Shown: one piece after another, positions 24,474 through 33,199 of the stretch
Numbering within the stretch: position 1 is the stretch's first letter
Layout of the letters: the number at the start of each line of letters is the position of its first letter
NCBI RefSeq assembly: GCF_014651375.1
Contig: NZ_BMWT01000004.1
Coordinates: 186,001-250,000 of the forward strand
Origin: Tateyamaria omphalii
GTDB lineage: Bacteria; Pseudomonadota; Alphaproteobacteria; Rhodobacterales; Rhodobacteraceae
Length of the DNA: 64,000 bases
Reading direction: 5' to 3'
Notes under the pieces: model-generated
What the model was told of the DNA's origin: nothing
Seen by the model: the letters and a program-made list of their open reading frames with translations, nothing else
The model's database searches: none
Program-made: the position numbers and the translations under genes

Positions 24474-26036
24474 ATGTCATTTCTTCCATATTCTGTCCAA
24501 AAAGCGATCTTTTCTGTTATCGAAGCCATTCCGCTTACCGCCAAACTCGCCAATCGATGGGCGATCAATCGTGTTGTAAATCGAGCCCGACCGCGCCCGC
24601 ATCCGCTGAGCACCGAGCGTGATTATGTCTGGTGGGGGGGGCTGACTGATCGTCGTTGGAGTGGGCGACACCTGCCGCCTCGTCCCCGTGCCAATGCCGC
24701 AAGTCCGGAGGCCTTGGCCGCCCTTTTTCGTCGCAAGGATGGCAAACAACGCAGGTGTCCCAAATCGACATGCCTGTTTCCGGCCTTTGCGCAATATCTG
24801 ACTGACGGCTTTATCCGCACTGAATCCGAAGACCTTGTGCCGGCAGGTGAAGATCCCAGCCACCGCCTGAAACGCAACACATCAAACCACGAGATCGATC
24901 TGTGCCCCCTCTATGGTCGCACCCGTGCGCAGACCTTGGCTTTGCGTCTCCGATCCGAGGACAAAGGTCAAAAGGGGCGTTTGGCGTCACAGATGATCAA
25001 TGGTGAGGAGTATGCGCCCTTCCTATACAACGGGGACAAGTTCGACCCACAGTTCGAAGTTCTCGACCCACCCTTGGGCCAGAGCACGCTGGATGACACG
25101 CGCCGCGCAACGATCTTTGCCTTTGGCGGCGACCGCGCCAACTCGGTCCCACAGGTCGCCATGCTGAACACCTTGTTCCTGCGCGAACACAATCGACTCG
25201 CGGGTGAGATCGAAGCAGAGCACCCGGATTGGAACGACGATCGGGTTTTCGAGACGGCGCGCAACGCGGTGATCGTCATGTTCATCAAGATCGTGGTCGA
25301 AGATTATATCAACCACATCTCGCCGTTGCCTTTCAGCCTGCGCGCCGATCCGTCTGTTGCCTGGGACGCGCCATGGAACAAGCCGAACTGGATCACGACC
25401 GAGTTTAGCCTGTTGTATCGCTGGCACGCGCTGATCCCCGATGCCCTGAAGTGGGGGGGTGAGAAACGCCCAGTCCATAGCACTTTCATGAATAATGCCT
25501 TGCTGATCGACAATGGTTTGCTGTCTGCCTTTTCGGGGATCAGCGAGACCCAAGCAGCCGAGTTGGGACCATGCAACACGGCGGAATCCCTTCTTCATAT
25601 CGAGATTGCGTCGATTGAGCAGGACCGCGATTGTGCGCTTGCCAGCTTTTCGGACTATTGCGACTACATGAGCCAACGCAGACCTGCGAATTTCGAGGCG
25701 ATCTCGTCCGACCCGGAAGTGGCCGGTTTGCTGCGCCAGTTCTATGACAGTCCACGTGATGTTGACTTCCATGTAGGGCTATTCTGTGAGGATCGTGTGC
25801 CAAACAGCCCGCTGCCCAATCTGGTTCTCAAGTTCGTGGCTCTTGATGCTTTCAGTCAGGCCCTGACCAATCCGCTCTTGTCGCGGCACGTGTTCAAGCG
25901 TTCGACATTCTCCGGACCCGGGTGGCGCGCGATCAATCGCACGGAAACGCTGCGGGATGTCCTGGACCGCAACGTGACCGGTGGGGTCGGGCATACGTTT
26001 ATTGGAATGACACGACCGGAGTGGTCGCCGGAGTAG
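24474..26036 (+). CDS. Haem peroxidase of the cyclooxygenase (PGHS/COX-like) branch
   Basis: 520-residue animal-type haem peroxidase without a signal peptide. It aligns by eye with mammalian cyclooxygenases: FAQYLTDGFIRT (residues 105-116) against FAQHFTHQFFKT, FLREHNRLAGE (235-245), EFSLLYRWHALIPD (310-323) against EFNQLYHWHPLMPD, and DAFS (458-461) ahead of a STF segment. Thus the tyrosyl-radical residue (COX Y385) is Y315, the proximal haem histidine is H318, and the aspirin-site serine (S530) is S461; R37 lies where COX R120 would be. The distal catalytic histidine (H207 of COX) is D111, an unusual change. It may oxygenate fatty acids or be an atypical peroxidase. ATG 24474 is the most family-like start. 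The 3' end overlaps the racemase gene by 38 bases. Confidence 0.88.
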   Translation: MSFLPYSVQKAIFSVIEAIPLTAKLANRWAINRVVNRARPRPHPLSTERDYVWWGGLTDRRWSGRHLPPRPRANAASPEALAALFRRKDGKQRRCPKSTCLFPAFAQYLTDGFIRTESEDLVPAGEDPSHRLKRNTSNHEIDLCPLYGRTRAQTLALRLRSEDKGQKGRLASQMINGEEYAPFLYNGDKFDPQFEVLDPPLGQSTLDDTRRATIFAFGGDRANSVPQVAMLNTLFLREHNRLAGEIEAEHPDWNDDRVFETARNAVIVMFIKIVVEDYINHISPLPFSLRADPSVAWDAPWNKPNWITTEFSLLYRWHALIPDALKWGGEKRPVHSTFMNNALLIDNGLLSAFSGISETQAAELGPCNTAESLLHIEIASIEQDRDCALASFSDYCDYMSQRRPANFEAISSDPEVAGLLRQFYDSPRDVDFHVGLFCEDRVPNSPLPNLVLKFVALDAFSQALTNPLLSRHVFKRSTFSGPGWRAINRTETLRDVLDRNVTGGVGHTFIGMTRPEWSPE

Positions 26037-26760
26037 TCAAGCGGAAGGGCAGATTCGCCGCGAGCGGGACCTGCGCCAGCTGCGCCATATGCCAAGCCAG
26101 AACTAGGTTGCTGGACAAGACCGGCATGTTACGGGCTGCTTCGATCTCGGGAATGACGCTCAGCGTGCGCAGGTTGGTACAGGACAGAAATATAGCGTCC
26201 AGCTCCGTGTCGCGGCCAAGGTCCCGGGCTGAGTTGATGATGGATTGAGCCGTTATGCGCACCACGCGTTCTTCGATGGGTTCATCGAAGCTGGTGAAGG
26301 CAACCACCTGTATGCCTGCGCCCGCCAGAACGTCTCGCAACCGGTCAGACACGCTCTCAATGTAGGGGCTGAGCAATCCAAGACGTTTGATGCCCAAGTG
26401 TTTGCACGCGGCGATCAACGCGGTCACTGGGTCTGTGACGCAAGGGGTGTCTACACCGGCGTCAACAAGATCAGCGATCCGCGTGGTGCCAATTTCCGCC
26501 GTGCCGGACGTGCATGCGTAAGCCACGCAAGCCATGTGTGCGCCGCGCGGCAGCAATCCTGCGGCTTCGGTCAGATTGTCTGCCATCTCGCGCAGCGTGT
26601 CCGACGTCACCGACGTGCCGGACCGAACCCGGCTGACCATGTATTCGACATCGGGCGACATAAGGATACGCATATCCTGCTCAATCGTTTCATCCGCTTG
26701 AAGTACAATCAGCCCAAGCTGTATGGGGCGCGTATCATCGATGATGTATGGGGCACTCAT
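25999..26760 (-). CDS. Asp/Glu racemase superfamily protein (maleate isomerase/arylmalonate decarboxylase-like)
   Basis: 253-residue protein of the cysteine-dependent racemase superfamily. Two cysteine sites expected for the family appear as YACTSGTAEIG and LSCTNLRT, and a GLLSPYIESVSDRL strand lies between. Family members isomerise or decarboxylate small dicarboxylates; the EutA proteins of ectoine catabolism are also members. It lies on the same strand as a PLP-dependent lyase 444 bases upstream, an arrangement like eutA-eutB, but no ectoine hydrolase or deacetylase genes are near, so that role is not supported. The 3' end overlaps the peroxidase gene. Confidence 0.8.
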   Translation of the reverse strand: MSAPYIIDDTRPIQLGLIVLQADETIEQDMRILMSPDVEYMVSRVRSGTSVTSDTLREMADNLTEAAGLLPRGAHMACVAYACTSGTAEIGTTRIADLVDAGVDTPCVTDPVTALIAACKHLGIKRLGLLSPYIESVSDRLRDVLAGAGIQVVAFTSFDEPIEERVVRITAQSIINSARDLGRDTELDAIFLSCTNLRTLSVIPEIEAARNMPVLSSNLVLAWHMAQLAQVPLAANLPFRLTTPATTPVVSFQ

Positions 26761-27204
26761 TTCAGTACTCTCATTGCGTGGTCTTGGTGAGAAGACGGCT
26801 AGTCTGCTCTGTTTTCGCGGACTACGATTTTTTATGCCTCATTATGCACCCGTCGTCCAAGCAGGCAGGTGGTTCAAAGGTTACTCGATTCTCGGGGTCA
26901 TCGGAGTTTGGTTGGCTGTGATGATTGATGGCCAGTCGGTCAGTGGGTTGCGCAATCCGCGGCCCAATCGCCCAGCTTCCATCGCATGAACGCCTGGATT
27001 GGCATTGCTGTTCATCGCTTCGGCAATACCGAAACCATCGGCGCGTCGTGCTTACCCTGACATGGATTGTAAAACCGGTGTGGCACCTGGTCTCCGGTCC
27101 GGTTGTAAGCGACGGAGCGGATAAGCCTGTGCTATTCACCATCACCGTAGCCTTACGCGTGCAGTCTGAACGCTCCGCAATCGGGAACCTTTGCGACGCT
27201 TGCG
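26761..27204. other. 444-base gap without a recognisable gene
   Basis: Short open frames occur on both strands (for example 26822-27208 on the minus strand), but their translations are rich in Arg, Ser and Cys and show no motif, ribosome site or family resemblance. I see no tRNA and no strong hairpin. It may carry the promoter of the racemase gene and a decayed sequence. Confidence 0.4.
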
Positions 27205-28248
27205 TCAAGCTGAGGCTTGCTCACTCAGGATCACGAGCACCCGCGACGCCTCTGTCAGACCGAGGGCATCACGATGTGGCGTACTGGCCAACAGCGCAGA
27301 CATACCAGCGGTGCCAGATGGCGTGGAGGCCAGGCCCACTTCTGCCGCCACCTTGTCACCAAACGAGCCTTCATCCTCCGAAATCAGTACGAAGTCATTC
27401 GCGTCCCGTGCCAACCCTTTAAGTGCGATGAGTGAAGGTTCTTTGCAGTCCAGCCGCCCCATGTCTGAACTGGGTCCCGAAGTCACCACAGGCTGGCCTG
27501 CCTGAACCGATGCGAAAATCGCAGGGGCTGCGTCTGGTTCCACTACGATGATCCGGGGTATTGGTCCCCAGGCGTGCCGTGCGTAGGCGGCACAGGCTGC
27601 GGCCAATCCACCAACACCTGCCTGCAAGAAGATGTGAGTGGGCGCGTTCATGGCGGCTACGGTTTCCTGCATCAGAACCGTGTAGCCCTCCATCAGGCGG
27701 TGTGGAATATCGAAGTATCCATGCCAGGAACTGTCAGACAACAAAATCCAATCATTTGCATCGGCCGCACGTGCCGCTTCCGCCATGCTGTCTTCGTAGA
27801 CGGGACCGTGACGTCGGACTTCGGCATCGAATCTGCGCAGGCGATCCGCGAAAGCTTCAGGCACGGTGTCCGCCAGATAGACAACGGCTCGCGCTCCGAA
27901 GGCCTGAGCCCCTGCCGCAACGGAAAGGCCATGATTGCCAGCGCTGGCAGTGACATAGGTGCGTCCGGCTGCAATGTCCGCCTCTGCATCACATGCAATG
28001 ACATATGCCGCGCCAAGAGCTTTGAAACTGCCCAGCCCCATACGTTCGCGTTCGTCCTTAACATGCACTTCGGCGACACGCGCCCTATCCGCAAGTGCTG
28101 GCGAAGACACCAGTGGTGTCGGCGCTGCTGCCGGGCAGCGCTGCAATAGGCGTGCGGGGTTTTCGGCGTTCACACTGGGCACAGGTGTGTCTGGCAAAGT
28201 AGATATGGCCGCGTCGGTGTGGCTGTCTGTACGTTTAAGATGCTTCAT
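27205..28248 (-). CDS. PLP-dependent ammonia-lyase (diaminopropionate/threonine dehydratase-like)
   Basis: About 347-residue fold-type II PLP enzyme. The Schiff-base lysine is in GLGSFKALGAAYV, the phosphate and cofactor loop in VTASAGNHGLSVA, and a later FLQAGVGGLAAA motif completes the PLP site. The pattern, including SDSSWHGYFDIPHRLMEGYTV, resembles diaminopropionate ammonia-lyase more than biosynthetic threonine dehydratase; no C-terminal ACT domain is present. It would deaminate an amino acid to a keto acid plus ammonia. I used the ATG at 28248; a TTG two codons earlier is possible, and neither has a strong ribosome site. It may act with the downstream racemase-family protein. Confidence 0.82.
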   Translation of the reverse strand: MKHLKRTDSHTDAAISTLPDTPVPSVNAENPARLLQRCPAAAPTPLVSSPALADRARVAEVHVKDERERMGLGSFKALGAAYVIACDAEADIAAGRTYVTASAGNHGLSVAAGAQAFGARAVVYLADTVPEAFADRLRRFDAEVRRHGPVYEDSMAEAARAADANDWILLSDSSWHGYFDIPHRLMEGYTVLMQETVAAMNAPTHIFLQAGVGGLAAACAAYARHAWGPIPRIIVVEPDAAPAIFASVQAGQPVVTSGPSSDMGRLDCKEPSLIALKGLARDANDFVLISEDEGSFGDKVAAEVGLASTPSGTAGMSALLASTPHRDALGLTEASRVLVILSEQASA

Positions 28249-28628
28249 GACCAACGGCTATCAGGTGTGGCAATTGCTGCTAAACAGAATCACGACGTCC
28301 AATTGAGTAGATGCGGCGAACAAGGCGCTTTACCGCTACCGTTTAAGACAACAGTTGAAACGTGTCGCAAAAAAGCATCCACTCTGTGATGCCGTCAAAT
28401 CAGCTTCGATCCAGTTACATTGCGAATATCCGCGCTTGGCTTTGCCGCGCCAGACGAGAGGCAATTGGTGCTTGTTCGGAGCCATGAAATGCGCAGCGAA
28501 ACTGGTTGCAGCAGGTCCAGATCCGGATTGCCCGTGCCTTTATTGTCTGCTGTCGTATTGAGTCAGCATTGGGGCTTCGTGCCTCTGGTGATTGAATTCA
28601 TTGCAGAGCTGCCGTTAGAGTTTCTTGC
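28249..28628. other. 380-base intergenic region between divergent genes
   Basis: Lies between the PLP enzyme (leftward) and the TIM-barrel isomerase (rightward), so it should hold both promoters. A 70-codon frame at 28420-28632 has no recognisable motif. No clear palindromic operator was noticed. Confidence 0.4.
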
Positions 28629-29615
28629 ATGAGCAGTCACACCTCGACCCATTTCGCAGCACGCCTCAACGCATTCAAGATTGGAGCCAGCGCGTATTGG
28701 CCAGGAAAAAACAAGGTAACGACCGCCGATCTTCTGGCCCGCGCAGCGACGGCGGGTCTGACTGCGGCGGACTTGAATTTCCCGGATCACTTTGCAGATG
28801 ATACGCCTGCAGATCTCGCAGCGGCTCTTGAAGATCATGGACTGATCCTCAACGGAATGGCGATGCGGTACTACACCGATCCCGGTTTCAAACTTGGCGC
28901 ATTTACCCATCCGGATGCAAAAGTGCGTGGGTTGGCGATTGATGAGACGAAGCGCGGATTGGATACCCTTGCTGAAATGGGTGGTACGCTTATGACCCTT
29001 TGGATGGGTCAGGATGGGTTCGACTACTCATTCCAGATGGAGTACCGACAGGCTTGGGATCATACGATTGAGGCGATGGCCGAGATCGCGGATCACAACC
29101 CGGCGCTGGATATCGCCCTGGAATACAAACCCAACGAGCCGCGTGCCTTTGCCTTGATGCCGGATGCTGCGACCACCTTGCTGGCAATCAACGAAATTGG
29201 CCGCGCAAACACCGGTGTGACGCTTGATTTCGCGCATGTTCTTTACGCCGATGAAATGCCTGCATTTGCGGCGGCGTTGATCGCTCGACATTCACGATTG
29301 CTGGGTGTGCATCTTAATGATGGGTACGGAAAATGGGACAATGGGTTGATGGTGGGCGCTGTGCATCCCATTCAAACCGTTGAGCTTCTCGTCGAGCTAG
29401 AGCGTATTGGGTACGATGGGGCGATTTACTTCGATACTTTTCCCGATCACTCGGGCCTTGATCCCGTGGAAGAAGCGCGGACAAACATCGAGGTTGTGCA
29501 AAAGCTTCGACAGATTGCCTCAAAACTCGTAGGGCACACTGACTTGCAAACGGCTATTGCGCGTCAAGATGCCCCTCTGGCCATGCGCATCGTCCAGGCG
29601 GCGATGCTGGGGTGA
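28629..29615 (+). CDS. Sugar phosphate isomerase/epimerase family TIM-barrel protein
   Basis: 328-residue xylose-isomerase-like (AP endonuclease 2) TIM barrel. Likely metal-ligand strands are visible: LDIALEYKPNEP, GVTLDFAHVLYA and LLGVHLNDGYG, in the family's Glu-Asp-His-Asp order, plus an early LWMGQDGFDY segment like that of bacterial L-rhamnose isomerase-type and tagatose-epimerase-type enzymes. It would isomerise or epimerise a ketose/aldose in the cytoplasm using a divalent metal. Its stop overlaps the GTG start of a PfkB kinase (GTGA), so isomerised sugar is probably phosphorylated next. It begins the large sugar region; exact substrate unknown. Confidence 0.83.
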   Translation: MSSHTSTHFAARLNAFKIGASAYWPGKNKVTTADLLARAATAGLTAADLNFPDHFADDTPADLAAALEDHGLILNGMAMRYYTDPGFKLGAFTHPDAKVRGLAIDETKRGLDTLAEMGGTLMTLWMGQDGFDYSFQMEYRQAWDHTIEAMAEIADHNPALDIALEYKPNEPRAFALMPDAATTLLAINEIGRANTGVTLDFAHVLYADEMPAFAAALIARHSRLLGVHLNDGYGKWDNGLMVGAVHPIQTVELLVELERIGYDGAIYFDTFPDHSGLDPVEEARTNIEVVQKLRQIASKLVGHTDLQTAIARQDAPLAMRIVQAAMLG

Positions 29616-30457
29616 GTATTCTCGTCGTCGGATCGTTGCATCTTGATGTGGTGTTGCGCGCACCGCACTTACCAGCGCTGGATGAGACGGTGGCTGGCAC
29701 CTCGGTCGAGTATGTATTCGGCGGAAAGGGTGGCAATCAGGCGATCGCAGCAGCACGCATGGGGGGCGATGTGCGCTTTGCAGGACGTGCGGGCAGCGAT
29801 CCGTTTGGCGATATGTTGCGTGAGACGCTGAAATATAACGATATCGATCTTGATCTGCTGCAGTTGGACGAAGGGCCAAGCGGAATGAGTTCCGCCACTG
29901 TCGATGCGAATGGAGAATATGGCGCCGTTATCGTGTCGGCTGCCAACCTTCATATCGACCCGGATCAAATAGAAGTGTCGCCGAACGTGTCTCTGGTGCT
30001 TTTGCAGAACGAAATTCCAACCGAGGTGAATGTACGGATTGCCGACATGGCTAAAAGGATCGGTGCGCAGGTTTGGTTGAATGCCGCACCGGCGCGCCAC
30101 TGTCCTCAAGAGCTGTTGGCTCTGATCGACGTGCTGATCGTAAATCGCGCAGAAGCGCAGTGGTATACGGATGCACCCACGTCTGCCGCCTGGTTGAACA
30201 CCCTTGGACCAGACGGTGTCATGTTTGATGGCGACGTATTCGAAGCGTTTAAGGTCAACACATGCTCGACCCATGGTGCAGGAGACATGTTTATCGGAGC
30301 ACTGGCGGCACGAGTCGATAACGGAGCGTCTATCAAGGAGGCGATCCCGTTCGCCCAGGCCGCAGCCGCTTTGCATGTTTCGATGAGCAACTCGGAACGT
30401 TCCGCTTTAGGGCCCGCCAGGGTCAATGCGTTTATTGCGGCTCACGACAAACGATAA
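29612..30457 (+). CDS. PfkB family carbohydrate kinase
   Basis: 281-residue ribokinase-like sugar kinase. N-terminal VFGGKGGNQAIAAARMGG is the PfkB signature 1, and CSTHGAGDMFIGALAA is signature 2, with the catalytic aspartate in GAGD. It is somewhat short for the family and has an unusual STHGAGD in place of the common TTGAGD. GTG 29612 overlaps the isomerase stop, giving translational coupling. It would phosphorylate the ketose made by the isomerase. The end overlaps the convergent amidohydrolase by 16 bases. A second, more ribokinase-like PfkB gene lies at 42.4 kb. Confidence 0.87.
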   Translation: MSILVVGSLHLDVVLRAPHLPALDETVAGTSVEYVFGGKGGNQAIAAARMGGDVRFAGRAGSDPFGDMLRETLKYNDIDLDLLQLDEGPSGMSSATVDANGEYGAVIVSAANLHIDPDQIEVSPNVSLVLLQNEIPTEVNVRIADMAKRIGAQVWLNAAPARHCPQELLALIDVLIVNRAEAQWYTDAPTSAAWLNTLGPDGVMFDGDVFEAFKVNTCSTHGAGDMFIGALAARVDNGASIKEAIPFAQAAAALHVSMSNSERSALGPARVNAFIAAHDKR

Positions 30458-31284
30458 AACTTTGCAGCCGTACGCCCGAAGATTTGGGTTTGGTCATTTT
30501 GTGACAGATCGTTTGTCAATTCCTGTGCAGCTTGATGCCAGTTCGGGTACTCGGCCTGCAATCGACAAACCGGCCAGTCCGATCCCCACATGACACGTCC
30601 GGCGCTGAATTCAGAAATGACGTGGCGCGCGAAGGGGGCCAGGTCGGATACGGACCAACCGCCCGCTGCTTCGGTGACCAGGCCGGACAGCTTACAATAC
30701 GCAGTCGTTTCGGTGGCCAAACGTGACATGCCATCTGCCCAGAAAGAGAAGGCGTCTTTGCCGGTTTGCTGGTCGCGGACCTGCGGCTTCATGCAATGAT
30801 CAATGACCGTACGCATGTCCGGATAACGTTGCAGCAGCGTTAGGAAGTTGCCCAGGTGTTTCGGGAAACCCAGCGCGTCGAGTGTCAGGTCAAGGTCTAT
30901 GATCGCCGCATAGGCCCATTGAACGTCTGGGCGTAGCATCCAGTCGACATCCGGTATGTCCTGTATCATTGGCCGCACGCCCAGAAATTTGGGGTGTTTT
31001 GCGAGGCGTGTCAGTTCGGTGATCTGGTGCCTGTCTTCGAAATCGACCCAACCAACGACGCCTTTGATGAACGGCGTCGCGTCGGCAAGGCCCAACATGT
31101 ATTCCGTCTCGTGGATGGTTGCGGCTGCTTGTACGAGAACCGTACCGTCAATGTCATGGTCCTTTAGGGTTTGAGCAAGATCAGAAGGCCCATAGGCGCG
31201 GTTCAGCGTTTCGTTGTCTTTTGGCATCCAATCGTAGTCGCCGCGCCGCGGCTGCCAGAAGTGCTGATGCGCGTCGATTTTCAT
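30442..31284 (-). CDS. Amidohydrolase-2 family lactonase (L-fuconolactonase-like)
   Basis: 280-residue TIM-barrel metal hydrolase. The opening MKIDAHQHFW is the HxH metal motif; TVIDHCMKPQ carries a further histidine, and VMWGSDWPVC the catalytic aspartate. Proteins with this size and motif set hydrolyse sugar lactones such as L-fucono- or L-rhamnono-lactone. Its start overlaps the stop of the aldo/keto reductase by 4 bases; a lactone made by that dehydrogenase would be its natural substrate. Together they resemble the first two steps of oxidative L-fucose degradation. Confidence 0.85.
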   Translation of the reverse strand: MKIDAHQHFWQPRRGDYDWMPKDNETLNRAYGPSDLAQTLKDHDIDGTVLVQAAATIHETEYMLGLADATPFIKGVVGWVDFEDRHQITELTRLAKHPKFLGVRPMIQDIPDVDWMLRPDVQWAYAAIIDLDLTLDALGFPKHLGNFLTLLQRYPDMRTVIDHCMKPQVRDQQTGKDAFSFWADGMSRLATETTAYCKLSGLVTEAAGGWSVSDLAPFARHVISEFSAGRVMWGSDWPVCRLQAEYPNWHQAAQELTNDLSQNDQTQIFGRTAAKFYRLS

Positions 31285-32309
31285 ACTGGTGCCCGTTCGT
31301 CCAAAAGGCCCCGCGCCTTGAGGTCTGACCAGAACGCTGCCGGAATATCTGCCTGTGCTGCTTGCAGGTTGCTTTCCATCTCTCCGACGCCTTGGGCACC
31401 TGGAATGACTGAAACATGCGCAGGGTGGCGCAGCGGGAATTGGAAAGCTGCATCGATCAGGCTAATGCTGTGGTCTTTGCAAACCGCTTCGATGGCGTTC
31501 ACGCGTTTTAAGATGTGGTCAGGTGCCGCGTCGTAGTTGTAATAGGCCCCAGGTTTTGCCCCGGTCGCAAGAATACCTGAATTGTATGGCCCGCCCGTCA
31601 CGATCCCGATCCCGCGTGCCTCGCAAAGTGGCAAGAAGCTGTCGAGTGCGGATTGCTCAAGCAACGTGTAGCGTCCTGCCAGCAGAAACAGGTCAAAGTC
31701 GCCGCGCTCGGCAAGGGTCTGGCAGACTTGCCACTCGTTTATGCCGCCGCCGATGGCCTTGATCAGACCTTGATCACGCAAAGAGATCATCGCGTCATAT
31801 CCACGCGCGCCAAAGAATTCGTCGATACGCGTATCAGACGCCTCTTTTGAGCCATGGGTGAACACGCACAGATCATGGACATAAAGAATGTCGATCCGGT
31901 CGACCCCGAGGCGCGAGAATGAGTGATCAAACGAACGCATCACACCATCGTAACTGTAATCGAACTGTTCCCGGCGTTGCGGCACCTCGAACCACTTACC
32001 TACACCTGCGCGGTGCTCTGGCGCGCAATGTTGGATGAGGCGTCCTACCTTGCTGGACAGCACATATTCGTCGCGCGGTTTGTCCCGTAGAAAAGGGTTT
32101 AACCGGGTCTCGGACAGGCCAAGGCCGTATAGCGGCGCGGTATCAAAATAGCGTACGCCGCCCGCCCACGCTGCATCCAGCGTTTCGCGAGCCGCCCCAT
32201 CAGAGATGGCTTTGTAGAGATTGCCCAGCGGTGCCGCACCAAACCCAAGCTCCGTAAATGTCAGCCCGCCATTGCCAAGCCGCTCCCAATGTCGCGTCTT
32301 CAACCCCAT
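31281..32309 (-). CDS. Aldo/keto reductase, L-fucose (D-threo-aldose 1-) dehydrogenase-like
   Basis: 342-residue NAD(P)-dependent oxidoreductase. Catalytic set: YFDTAPLYG (Asp, Tyr), LSSKVGR (Lys) and DILYVHD (His). The GFGAAPLGNLY and GIGIVTGGPYNSGIL segments match the subgroup that contains D-threo-aldose 1-dehydrogenase and pyridoxal 4-dehydrogenase. It would oxidise a free aldose such as L-fucose to its lactone for the downstream amidohydrolase. It is the first gene of a two-gene leftward unit and diverges from the BtpA gene across an 89-base region with a palindrome. Confidence 0.86.
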   Translation of the reverse strand: MGLKTRHWERLGNGGLTFTELGFGAAPLGNLYKAISDGAARETLDAAWAGGVRYFDTAPLYGLGLSETRLNPFLRDKPRDEYVLSSKVGRLIQHCAPEHRAGVGKWFEVPQRREQFDYSYDGVMRSFDHSFSRLGVDRIDILYVHDLCVFTHGSKEASDTRIDEFFGARGYDAMISLRDQGLIKAIGGGINEWQVCQTLAERGDFDLFLLAGRYTLLEQSALDSFLPLCEARGIGIVTGGPYNSGILATGAKPGAYYNYDAAPDHILKRVNAIEAVCKDHSISLIDAAFQFPLRHPAHVSVIPGAQGVGEMESNLQAAQADIPAAFWSDLKARGLLDERAPV

Positions 32310-32342
32310 CTGGTGCTCCCTTCATCATTGGGACAGCTTACC

Positions 32343-32366
32343 CCAGTTTTACTTTACGTAAACTGG
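32343..32366. promoter_or_regulatory. Putative operator between divergent sugar operons
   Basis: CCAGTTT (32343-32349) and AAACTGG (32360-32366) are perfect inverted repeats. Overlapping them is the 10-base palindrome TTTACGTAAA (32353-32362), whose centre is 3 bases off. The site sits midway between the aldo/keto reductase and BtpA starts and could govern both. No regulator gene is adjacent. Confidence 0.55.
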
Positions 32367-32398
32367 TTCACAGACGTAGGATCGCCCGGGGAGGACCG

Positions 32399-33199
32399 AT
32401 GACCGCAAACTTCAGAAAAGTATTCGGGGATACCAAACCTGTTATTGGAATGGTCCACATCGGCGCGTTGCCGGGCACACCGCTTTTTGATCCTGAGGTT
32501 GATTTGGTGTCTGCCGCGCGGGCGGACCTGTTGGCGCTGCAAGATGCCGGGTTTGATGCGGTGATGTTCGGCAATGAAAATGATCGTCCGTATGAATTCC
32601 AAGTCGATACAGCTTCAACCGCGACAATGGCTGCAATCATCGGCCAATTGAGATCAGAGATAACCGTTCCCTTTGGTGTAAATGTCCTGTGGGATCCAAT
32701 GTCGACCGTTGCCTTAGGGGCGGCTACAGGCGCAGCATTTGTTCGCGAGATTTTCACTGGCACCTACGCGTCCGACATGGGCCCTTGGACACCCGACGCG
32801 GGCAACGCCATGCGCTACCGTAACCGCCTGGGGCGTTCGGATATGGCAATGCTCTACAACGTCTCTGCGGAATTTGCCCATTCCCTCGATCAACGCCCGC
32901 TGCCTGATCGCGCGCGCAGCGCGGTTTTTTCCTCAATCCCCGATGCTGTGCTGGTGTCTGGTCAGATCACCGGGGAAGCAGCCGCTTTGTCGGACCTCGA
33001 AGCGGTGAAAGCGGTATTGCCGGACATGGCGGTGATGGCGAACACGGGTGTCAAACATGACACGGTTGGCGATGTGCTCTCGATTGCAGATGGCTGCATT
33101 GTTGGTTCGTCGCTCAAGGTGGACGGCAATACTTGGAACGCGATCGATCCGGACCGTGCCAAGAACTTCATGAACCTTGTTCGAAAGGCACGTTCGTGA
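32399..33199 (+). CDS. BtpA family protein (SgcQ-like)
   Basis: 266-residue TIM-barrel-like protein. The opening KPVIGMVHIGALPGTP, then DAVMFGNENDRPY, FGVNVLWDP and a C-terminal ANTGVKHDTV and GCIVGSSLK are BtpA/SgcQ family marks. BtpA was first linked to photosystem I stability in cyanobacteria, whereas E. coli SgcQ belongs to an uncharacterised sugar operon; the fold suggests a phosphosugar or nucleoside-type substrate. GGGGAGG precedes ATG 32399. The stop overlaps the GTG start of the M42 gene, the same two-family pairing as sgcQ and sgcX. Enzymatic function is unknown. Confidence 0.87.
   Translation: MTANFRKVFGDTKPVIGMVHIGALPGTPLFDPEVDLVSAARADLLALQDAGFDAVMFGNENDRPYEFQVDTASTATMAAIIGQLRSEITVPFGVNVLWDPMSTVALGAATGAAFVREIFTGTYASDMGPWTPDAGNAMRYRNRLGRSDMAMLYNVSAEFAHSLDQRPLPDRARSAVFSSIPDAVLVSGQITGEAAALSDLEAVKAVLPDMAVMANTGVKHDTVGDVLSIADGCIVGSSLKVDGNTWNAIDPDRAKNFMNLVRKARS

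Noticed and set aside
26822-27422. Short frames on both strands in the gap before the PLP enzyme
   Set aside because: No motif, no ribosome site and odd composition; nothing supports a gene.
25999-28248. Ectoine degradation genes eutA/eutB
   Set aside because: No ectoine hydrolase, deacetylase or transporter gene is near, and the lyase looks more like a diaminopropionate enzyme.
28420-28632. 70-codon plus-strand frame ahead of the isomerase gene, vaguely like the end of a LysR-type regulator
   Set aside because: The resemblance is limited to a few hydrophobic residues; not enough to call a pseudogene.
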